The notes under the pieces are model-generated. The model was given only the letters and a program-made list of their open reading frames with translations, did no database searches and was not told the DNA's origin. This document shows, piece by piece, positions 5,485 to 10,576 of a stretch of 10,576 nt of DNA (its first letter is position 1; each line of letters opens with the position of its first letter). The DNA comes from Firmicutes bacterium ZCTH02-B6 (GTDB lineage Bacteria; Bacillota; Limnochordia; Limnochordales; ZCTH02-B6). Location: the NCBI GenBank assembly GCA_002159155.1, contig LZRQ01000125.1:1-10576 (forward strand). Direction: 5' to 3'. Made by a program: the position numbers and the translations under genes.

Positions 5485-6639
5485 CTACCGTTGCACCGTC
5501 TTGCTGTGAGCCGTTGATGCCGCCTCGCGCCTAGCCCGGCCCCTGCTCAGGAACTTGCCCAAGAGGGACCACACCTCGGGCGCCGCCAGGGCGATGATCA
5601 CGGTGCCGTGCACGATGCGGACCATATCCAGCGGCACGCCGGCCATGATCTGCATCATGCGGGAGCCTGCACCCATGGCGCCGATGAAAATTGCGGCGAG
5701 GATAATGCCGAGGGGATGGTTGCGGCCGATAAGCGCCACGGCGATGCCGTCAAAGCCCAAGTTGCGCACGTTGGACAAGTCACCGTACAGCGCATACGTG
5801 GGCGGCCGGCCGATGATTTGAGTCGCACCGGCGATGCCCGCGGCGATGCCGGCCAGGATGAAGGTCAGGTTCACGCTCCAAAGGGGACTCGCACCGGCAT
5901 AACGAAGAGCGGAAGGATTAAGACCTGCGATGCGCATCTCATATCCCCAGGGCGAGTGCCACAAGAGCCAGTACATGAAGAGGGCCACGCCCACCGCGAC
6001 GAAGATGGCCGCAGTCATGTCAGCGCCGGGGATGATAGCTCCCAGGCGTGCCTCGGGAAGCACGCGCACGGTTCGTTCGGCGCTGCGCGGGTCGTTGAGC
6101 ACGTTGAACACCATGTACAGGGCAGTGTAGTGGGCGATCCAGTTGAACATGATGGTCGAGATGACCTCATGCACGCCTCGGGTTGCCTTAAGCAACGCCG
6201 CAGGCAGCGCCCACAGGGCCCCGGCCAAAGCCGCGGCCAAAAACGTCAGTGTTACTGCCATCACCGGCGGCGCGGACACGTGGGCTCCCACGGCGACAGC
6301 CGCCAAAGCGCCGACGATCATTTGTCCCTGGGCGCCAATGTTGAAGTAGCCTGCCCGGGCGCTCAAGCCAAAGACGAGGCCCGTCAAGATTAAGGGCGTC
6401 GCCGATGCCAGCGTGTCGGCGATGGCCCACTGGTCGCCAAACGCCCCGATCAGCAATCCCTCGTAGGCGAGCTTCCAATCGTAGCCCGCACCGTCCATAA
6501 CGAGGGCGCCGACGAACAAGCCAATGACGAGCGCGACCACGATCTCCGCCAAGCCGGCAAAGGTGCCCCGCAGCTGACGCTGCCGCTCCCGGCGGGAAAG
6601 GGCCTCAAGCTCCCGCTGCTCAACCGGCCGCGGATCCAT
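5485..6639 (-). CDS. nupP: ABC transporter permease, nucleoside/purine type (NupP/YufP-like)
   Basis: This 384-aa permease of the same BPD_transp_2 family has the longer N-terminus typical of YufP proteins: about 28 charged residues (RRERQRQLRG) before the first helix. Signatures are ATPLILTGLVFGLSARAGYFNIGAQGQMIVGALAA (about 80-114), GVHEVISTIMFNWIAHY and the coupling segment YEMRIAGLNPSALRYAGASPLWSVN. About ten membrane helices are likely. ATG 6639 is preceded by GGGAGG (6653-6648) with an 8-base spacer. The start overlaps the end of the ATPase gene by 20 bp, so the two are probably translationally coupled. The C-terminus is basic and hydrophilic (SRGRARREA). With NupQ it forms the membrane path for the ligand handed over by the BMP-family binding protein. 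Confidence 0.94.
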   Translation of the reverse strand: MDPRPVEQRELEALSRRERQRQLRGTFAGLAEIVVALVIGLFVGALVMDGAGYDWKLAYEGLLIGAFGDQWAIADTLASATPLILTGLVFGLSARAGYFNIGAQGQMIVGALAAVAVGAHVSAPPVMAVTLTFLAAALAGALWALPAALLKATRGVHEVISTIMFNWIAHYTALYMVFNVLNDPRSAERTVRVLPEARLGAIIPGADMTAAIFVAVGVALFMYWLLWHSPWGYEMRIAGLNPSALRYAGASPLWSVNLTFILAGIAAGIAGATQIIGRPPTYALYGDLSNVRNLGFDGIAVALIGRNHPLGIILAAIFIGAMGAGSRMMQIMAGVPLDMVRIVHGTVIIALAAPEVWSLLGKFLSRGRARREAASTAHSKTVQR

Positions 6640-8221
6640 CGTGCACGCCTCCCATCAGGAGCCCGATCCGCTCCCGGTCAAACTCATGCCTTTCCAAGAT
6701 GGCCAAAATCTCACCTTCATACATGACCGCAACGCGGTCCGCCAACGCCAGCACCTCGTCCAGATCCGCCGAGACTAGGAGCACCGCCTTGCCCTCGTTA
6801 CGGATGTCCACCAGCAGGTCCCGGATGGCGGCAGTAGCGCCTACATCAAGGCCGCGCGTAGGCTGGCCGGCGATGATCAGCGACGGCGACTTGGCAAGCT
6901 CGCGGCCGACCACCAGCTTCTGCTGGTTGCCGCCGCTTAAGCTGCGCATGGGAGTCGCAAGCGACGGGGTGACGACCTGGAAACGGTGCACCAGATCCCT
7001 CGCGTATCGGCGTACCTTGCCCCAGTGCAGCGTTCCCGGCAATCCGCGCCGGAAGCGCGGCTCATGGTGAACACCGAGAATGCTGTTTTCCAGCACTGAA
7101 AACTGGGCCACCATGCCGAGCCGGTGCCGGTCTTCCGGGACATGGGCGAGCCCCATGCGGTATAGCTCACGGGGGCCCTTACCGTTGATGGAATGTCCCA
7201 AGAGATACGCCCGGCCATTGGCAATGGGCCGCAGCCCAGACAAGGCTTCAATCAGCTCGGACTGTCCGTTGCCGGTGACGCCTGCGATGGCGAAAATTTC
7301 ACCGGCGTTAATCTCAAAGCTGACATTTTTCACGGCGTCTTGGCCACCGTCGCCTTTGACGGTCAACCCCGCGACCCGCAGCACCGGCTCGGTTTTTTCA
7401 TGCTGCCGGCGCTCCTTCACCTCGGGCAGGCGTTCGGTGCCCACCATCATCCGGGCCAAATCTTGGGCAGTGGCACCCTCCGTCAGGCGGCTGCCGACGA
7501 CCCGCCCGCTTCGCAGCACGGTTACGGCGTTGGTGAGAGCCAGCACTTCCCTCAGCTTGTGGGTGATCAGGATGATCGTCGTGCCGCGGGCGGCCAAACC
7601 GTTAAGGACTTCAAAGAGCTGATCGGTCTCCTGGGGAGTAAGCACCGCCGTAGGCTCGTCCAAAATGAGAAGATCGACGTTCCGATCGAGAGTCTTCAAG
7701 ATCTCGATGCGCTGCTGCGTTCCGACGGGCAACTGCTCGATGGGGATGTCCAAAGGAGCGTGCAAACCCGTCTCTTCCATGAGCCGCTGGATACGCTTCC
7801 GCGCCGCTGCCCGATCCGGGCTGGCCAGAGAGGCGCCGCGGCCGAGGATGATGTTGTCCAGGGCATTGAACGTCGGGACGAGGGAGAAATGCTGGTGCAC
7901 CATGCCGATGCCGTGGGCGAGCGCGTCGTGGGTGCTGCGGAGAGACACCTCCCGGCCGCCCAAGAGGATGCGGCCGGAGGTAAAGGGCAAGATCCCCGAG
8001 AGAATTTTCATCAGCGTGCTCTTACCAGCGCCGTTTTCACCGAGGAGACCATGGATTTCTCCCTTGGCCACCCTCAAGTCCACGTTTTCCAGGGCTCGGG
8101 TACCGTTGGGATACACCTTGGTGATGCCGCGCATCTCCAACCAGGGAGGTGCCCCGGCGAGCACGCTGACTGGTTTGTATTGCCCGGCAGCGCCCGCAGG
8201 GGGCGCCGAACGATCAGGCAT
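6620..8221 (-). CDS. nupO: ABC transporter ATPase with two nucleotide-binding domains (NupO/YufO-like)
   Basis: This 533-aa fused double ATPase powers the nucleoside importer from the cytoplasmic face. Domain 1 (about 28-265) is complete: Walker A GENGAGKST (61-69), signature LPVGTQQR (164-171), Walker B LLILDEP (184-190) and H-loop His221. Domain 2 (about 279-525) has a degenerate Walker A, GVTGNGQSE, without the Lys; a full signature LSGGNQQK (428-435); a Walker B IIAGQPTRGLD lacking the acidic pair; and Ala485 at the H-loop (VSADLDE). This asymmetry is normal for the RbsA/YufO type, where the composite site using domain 1 Walker A and domain 2 signature is the active one. ATG 8221 follows AAGGAGG (8236-8230) by 8 bases. 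It is 62 bp from the binding-protein gene and overlaps nupP. The first ~27 residues are a low-complexity extension. Confidence 0.95.
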   Translation of the reverse strand: MPDRSAPPAGAAGQYKPVSVLAGAPPWLEMRGITKVYPNGTRALENVDLRVAKGEIHGLLGENGAGKSTLMKILSGILPFTSGRILLGGREVSLRSTHDALAHGIGMVHQHFSLVPTFNALDNIILGRGASLASPDRAAARKRIQRLMEETGLHAPLDIPIEQLPVGTQQRIEILKTLDRNVDLLILDEPTAVLTPQETDQLFEVLNGLAARGTTIILITHKLREVLALTNAVTVLRSGRVVGSRLTEGATAQDLARMMVGTERLPEVKERRQHEKTEPVLRVAGLTVKGDGGQDAVKNVSFEINAGEIFAIAGVTGNGQSELIEALSGLRPIANGRAYLLGHSINGKGPRELYRMGLAHVPEDRHRLGMVAQFSVLENSILGVHHEPRFRRGLPGTLHWGKVRRYARDLVHRFQVVTPSLATPMRSLSGGNQQKLVVGRELAKSPSLIIAGQPTRGLDVGATAAIRDLLVDIRNEGKAVLLVSADLDEVLALADRVAVMYEGEILAILERHEFDRERIGLLMGGVHDGSAAG

Positions 8222-8283
8222 CTTCCTTGCCTCCTTGTCGGTCGGCGCCCCGCATCAACGGGCAGCCACCTCAAAGTAACGCT

Positions 8284-9450
8284 TTAGTAGGTGGAGAGAA
8301 CCGAACGCCAGTACTCGGCGGTGTCGCGGTCCAAGGCCTCCGGCACGACGTACTCGCCCGAACGGATCAGGCTGTCCAGCTCGTTGAGGAGGTCCCAAGC
8401 CAACTGGGGCACCGCTTCGCGGGCGGCCCGGACACCGGCCATGGCCACGGCCTTCTCCTCGGGCGTCTTGGCGCCCGCGGCCACGGCCTCATCAAAGAAG
8501 AGCTCGACCATCTCGACGCTGCTGGCCGCGACGCCGCCCTCGGCCAGCTTGAGCGTGACGGCGCCACCCTGGAAGGTGCCGTCCAGCGCCCGCTTGATGG
8601 CCTCAAACACGCCGTTGTCCACCCGCTTCACCATGGAGACCGCGATGAAACCGGGGCTGATGTAGTCCTGGGCGGAGTCAACACCGATGGCAAAGGGCGG
8701 GCCGACGACCTTGCCCTGGCCCCGGGCAGCGCTTTCCACAGCTTCAAACACGCCGAGGCCCGTGCCGCCCGCTACCTGGTACACGACCGTCGCACCCTGG
8801 CCGAGCATGGCCTCGGCAGCCGTCTTGCCGCGAGCCGGATCGTCGAAGGCGCCGGTGTAGGTGTACAGCACCCTCACCTGCTTGTTGGTGCCGTGGATCT
8901 CGTTGTAGCGGTCGACGGCCCAGCGCACGCCGGCCCGGTACCCGACCTCAAATCGCAGGAGAATCGGGATCTCGATGCCAAGCACGATGCCGACCGTGTC
9001 GCCACCGTTTTCCAGCGCGGTGATGGCGGCCAAGGCGCCGACCAGAGCGCTGCCCTCGTGGTCCGCGAAGGAGATGGACATGACGTTGGGCGCGTCGACG
9101 AAACCGTCAATCAGGGCGAACTTCTGATTGGGGAACTCCTCCGCCACCTGGGCCATGGCGTCCTGGATCAAAAAGCCGACGCCGACAATCACGTCGTGCT
9201 GACGGCTCCGGGCAAGAGCCCGCAGGTTGGGCAGAAAGTCCGCGGTCGAGGCGCTTTCGACCTCCGTTAGCCGCACGCCCAACTCCCGCACGGCGCGTTC
9301 GCCGCCGAGTGCGGCCATGTCGTTAAAGCTCAGGTCCCCGCGGCCGCCCACGTCATACACGATGGCCAGGGAACCCTGGGCGAGGGCACCCACAGAGACG
9401 GCCAACAGCGAGACGAGCAGCGCCGCGAGCAGGATGGAAGCTTTGCGCAT
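8284..9450 (-). CDS. bmpA: BMP-family substrate-binding protein of nucleoside ABC importer (no lipobox)
   Basis: This 388-aa extracytoplasmic binding protein belongs to the BMP/PnrA family (PF02608), which captures purine nucleosides or related ligands. Visible family motifs are DVGGRGDLSFNDMA (33-46), IVGVGFLIQDAM, FADHEGSALVGALAA, VYQVAGGTGLGVFEA (223-237), FAIGVDSAQDY and VSMVKRVDNGVFEAI. The N-terminus MRKASILLAALLVSLLAVSVGALAQG is a signal peptide ending in ALA-Q (cleavage near 24/25), but no Cys follows, so it is predicted secreted rather than lipid-anchored; most Gram-positive members are lipoproteins. I chose ATG 9450, 6 bases after GGAGGAGGA (9465-9457); an in-frame GTG at 9456 lies too close. 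The C-terminal ~70 residues are helical and more acidic than usual. As first gene of the operon it should set specificity for NupOPQ. The exact ligand is not readable. Confidence 0.93.
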   Translation of the reverse strand: MRKASILLAALLVSLLAVSVGALAQGSLAIVYDVGGRGDLSFNDMAALGGERAVRELGVRLTEVESASTADFLPNLRALARSRQHDVIVGVGFLIQDAMAQVAEEFPNQKFALIDGFVDAPNVMSISFADHEGSALVGALAAITALENGGDTVGIVLGIEIPILLRFEVGYRAGVRWAVDRYNEIHGTNKQVRVLYTYTGAFDDPARGKTAAEAMLGQGATVVYQVAGGTGLGVFEAVESAARGQGKVVGPPFAIGVDSAQDYISPGFIAVSMVKRVDNGVFEAIKRALDGTFQGGAVTLKLAEGGVAASSVEMVELFFDEAVAAGAKTPEEKAVAMAGVRAAREAVPQLAWDLLNELDSLIRSGEYVVPEALDRDTAEYWRSVLSTY

Positions 9451-9456
9451 GCACAC

Positions 9457-9465
9457 TCCTCCTCC
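9457..9465 (-). promoter_or_regulatory. Shine-Dalgarno of bmpA
   Basis: GGAGGAGGA on the minus strand, 6 bases before ATG 9450, is the best ribosome-binding match in the window. It rules out GTG 9456 as the start and implies strong translation of the binding protein relative to the other operon genes. Confidence 0.8.
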
Positions 9466-9640
9466 GTTTCCTCTGCTGCCGACGAAGCGTTTTTGGGGCC
9501 GGGGCGCCCGGGCCGCCCAACAATCCCTGGCGTCCCCGAGTCCCGGTCGGAGTTTCTACAAGGCCACCGCGGTTACCTGCCGGGATTCTCCAGGTGGAGA
9601 CATCTGGCCGAGCGTTCCGCCATGTCCTAGATTGCATGGA

Positions 9641-9669
9641 CGTTTGTCCCCGGGGGCATACGGCAAACG
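9641..9669. repeat. Inverted repeat upstream of the bmpA operon
   Basis: CGTTTGTC (9641-9648) can pair with GGCAAACG (9662-9669) over 8 positions, one of them G-U, around a 13-base loop. The left arm overlaps a small GGAC-GTTT-GTCC palindrome (9638-9649). It lies about 190-220 bp before the bmpA start and could be an operator or an RNA hairpin near the transcript start. No function is shown. Confidence 0.35.
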
Positions 9670-9802
9670 GGTGCCATGGGCGACGCCGCCAAGGCGCCCG
9701 CGCCGCAAGGGGAAGGCGCCGCAGGAAAACGTTTCCCGGTCCGGAACCAAGAAGTGATTTGCCGGCGAATAGCCCGTCGCGGGGAAGGGTGGCCCAGACG
9801 CG

Positions 9803-10423
9803 ATGCCGTTGTCGTTTTGGCTGATGCCCATCGTGGGCGGAGTCATAGGCTGGCTGACTAATCTGATCGCGGTGCGGATGCTGTTTCACCCAAAGCGACC
9901 GATACGTCTTCCGCTCTTAGGGCTGACGGTCCAGGGCTTGTTGCCGAGCCGGCACGCGGACATCGCCGTCAGCGTCGGTCGAGCGGTGGCCGACGAAATT
10001 CTTTCCATCGGCGAGGTCATGGAGCGAGTGGACATCGCGGGATTGCGCGGCGAGCTCGTGCAGGCGATCGGCACGCACGTCGAGGAGCGGCTCGAGAGCG
10101 GGATGACCAGGTATCTGCCCGCCCAGTGGCGGTCCGCGCTGGTGGCGTATTTGCGGGATGTGGTCGCCCGGGAAACGGACGTATTGATGGACTCCCTCAT
10201 CGGGCGCGTTCAGAGCCGGGTCGAGGAGCGCATCGACATCGCCGCTCTCGTCGCCGAGAAGATTCTCGCGCTAAACCTGGATGAGCTGGAGGCGCTGGCC
10301 GTGCGGCTGGCCGGCAGGGAGTTGAAGGCCATTGTGTTTCTCGGCGGGTTGCTGGGTTTCCTCATCGGTCTCGGGCAGATGGGTTTGACTTTCTTGCTGT
10401 TTCGAGCCCACCCCGCTGGATGA
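9803..10423 (+). CDS. DUF445 family membrane protein, short form
   Basis: This 206-aa protein belongs to the DUF445 family (B. subtilis YheB relatives), whose function is not established. The N-terminus carries the signature GGVIGWLTNLIAVRMLFHP (12-30) in a first membrane segment. A long amphipathic helical middle follows (about 45-160, with repeated E/R/V patterns such as VEERLESGM and VQSRVEERI). The C-terminal family motif ELEALAVRLAGRELKAIVFLGGLLGFLIGLGQM (about 161-193) leads into the second membrane helix, and the protein ends in RAHPAG. It is about half the length of the longer YheB-type proteins, yet both end motifs are present, so it looks like a naturally short member, not a truncation. 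The start ATG 9803 has only a modest AAGGGTGG (9785-9792) 10 bases upstream; TTG 9809 is an alternative. It is divergent from the bmpA operon with no functional link evident. Confidence 0.85.
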   Translation: MPLSFWLMPIVGGVIGWLTNLIAVRMLFHPKRPIRLPLLGLTVQGLLPSRHADIAVSVGRAVADEILSIGEVMERVDIAGLRGELVQAIGTHVEERLESGMTRYLPAQWRSALVAYLRDVVARETDVLMDSLIGRVQSRVEERIDIAALVAEKILALNLDELEALAVRLAGRELKAIVFLGGLLGFLIGLGQMGLTFLLFRAHPAG

Positions 10424-10540
10424 GGCCCGTCGGATGCTTGGTCGCGCGTGTAGATGTGAGTCAATAGTACTGGGGCATTCCCCGATTGCGGTGGATCGTG
10501 CGGATACGAATTGAAAGGACGGGTGGCGCGAGCCGTAAAG

Positions 10541-10564
10541 GCCCCGGGCGGTAGCGCCCGGGGC
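10541..10564. repeat. Perfect GC-rich hairpin downstream of the DUF445 gene
   Basis: GCCCCGGGCG (10541-10550) pairs perfectly with CGCCCGGGGC (10555-10564) around GTAG. It lies about 120 bp after the DUF445 stop. No T-tract follows on the plus strand (GCGGGGCTGGAA), and on the minus strand the next bases are CTTTAC, so an intrinsic terminator is possible but weak in either direction. It may also belong to the leader of a gene beyond the window. The spacer 10424-10540 shows only a small GGGG-CATT-CCCC hairpin at 10472-10483. Confidence 0.5.
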
Positions 10565-10576
10565 GCGGGGCTGGAA

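Larger units (their letters stand above)
9451..9802. other. 352-bp divergent spacer between bmpA operon and DUF445 gene
   Basis: I see no convincing gene here. It must hold the leftward promoter of the transporter operon and probably the rightward promoter of the DUF445 gene, but no clear -35/-10 pair is visible. Structure seen: an inverted repeat 9641-9648/9662-9669 (CGTTTGTC with GGCAAACG, one G-U pair as RNA); GTCC/GGAC/GTCC half-sites at 9624-9627, 9638-9641 and 9646-9649; a GC-rich near-palindrome at 9497-9514 in the bmpA leader; and GCGCC-rich short repeats around 9685-9722. I recognised no known purine or guanidine riboswitch. Confidence 0.5.

Noticed and set aside
5608..6393. 261-codon plus-strand open frame
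   Set aside because: It is antisense to nupP, very rich in His/Asp/Gly, and lacks any recognisable fold or ribosome site.
7900..8050. Damage in the second ATP site of NupO as a sign of gene decay
   Set aside because: The Lys-less Walker A and AGQPT Walker B are in domain 2 and are normal for RbsA/YufO-type double ATPases; domain 1, encoded here, is intact.
7193..9270. Two long plus-strand open frames (7193-8287 and 8227-9270)
   Set aside because: They are antisense to nupO and bmpA, are rich in H/G/R low-complexity sequence and show no motif; shadows of real genes.
9466..9700. Purine or guanidine riboswitch in the bmpA leader
   Set aside because: Conserved core sequences of these classes are not visible on the minus strand; only generic GC-rich stems are present.
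1..10576. CRISPR arrays, insertion sequences or defence cassettes
   Set aside because: No regularly spaced long repeats, transposase or defence-protein motifs were found in any frame.

Overview
The window is strongly GC-rich. Most coding frames favour G or C in third position, and most genes have purine-rich Shine-Dalgarno sequences 5-8 bases before ATG or GTG. Tight operons, a BmpA-type nucleoside ABC transporter, a YqjM-type Old Yellow Enzyme and a tRNA with encoded CCA suggest a high-GC, possibly thermophilic member of the Bacillota (Symbiobacterium/Thermaerobacter/Limnochordia-like). This placement is inference from gene content.

Left edge (1-490): the 3' part of a tRNA-Val(GAC) is followed by a scar of an integrated element. 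A 31-base exact copy of the tRNA 3' end plus flank occurs at 40-70 and again at 417-447. Between the copies lies only the C-terminal catalytic piece of a tyrosine integrase (minus strand) and short repeats. Each copy is followed by its own strong hairpin terminator. An element therefore once sat in this tRNA and has collapsed to about 377 bp.

Region 585-2056 (minus): an Old Yellow Enzyme (namA) and a fluoride channel (crcB) form a translationally coupled pair, ending at the terminator inside the second att copy. Region 2257-4481 (plus, divergent): an FAD_binding_4 oxidoreductase with a non-canonical C-terminal active site is coupled by a TGATG overlap to a cyclase-family metal-dependent hydrolase. 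The three enzymes around the 2057-2256 gap could form a small catabolic module; its substrate cannot be read from sequence.

Region 4501-9450 (minus): a complete BMP-family nucleoside/purine-type ABC importer operon encodes a binding protein, a double ATPase and two permeases, and ends at a textbook rho-independent terminator. The binding protein has a signal peptide but no lipobox cysteine. A 352-bp spacer with inverted repeats separates it from a divergent short DUF445 membrane protein (9803-10423). The window ends in a spacer with a perfect GC-rich hairpin.

I found no CRISPR array, insertion sequence, restriction or defence cassette. The clearest unusual signals are the collapsed tRNA-Val element, the atypical FAD enzyme/cyclase pair and the unlipidated binding protein. 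The rest looks like ordinary chromosome.
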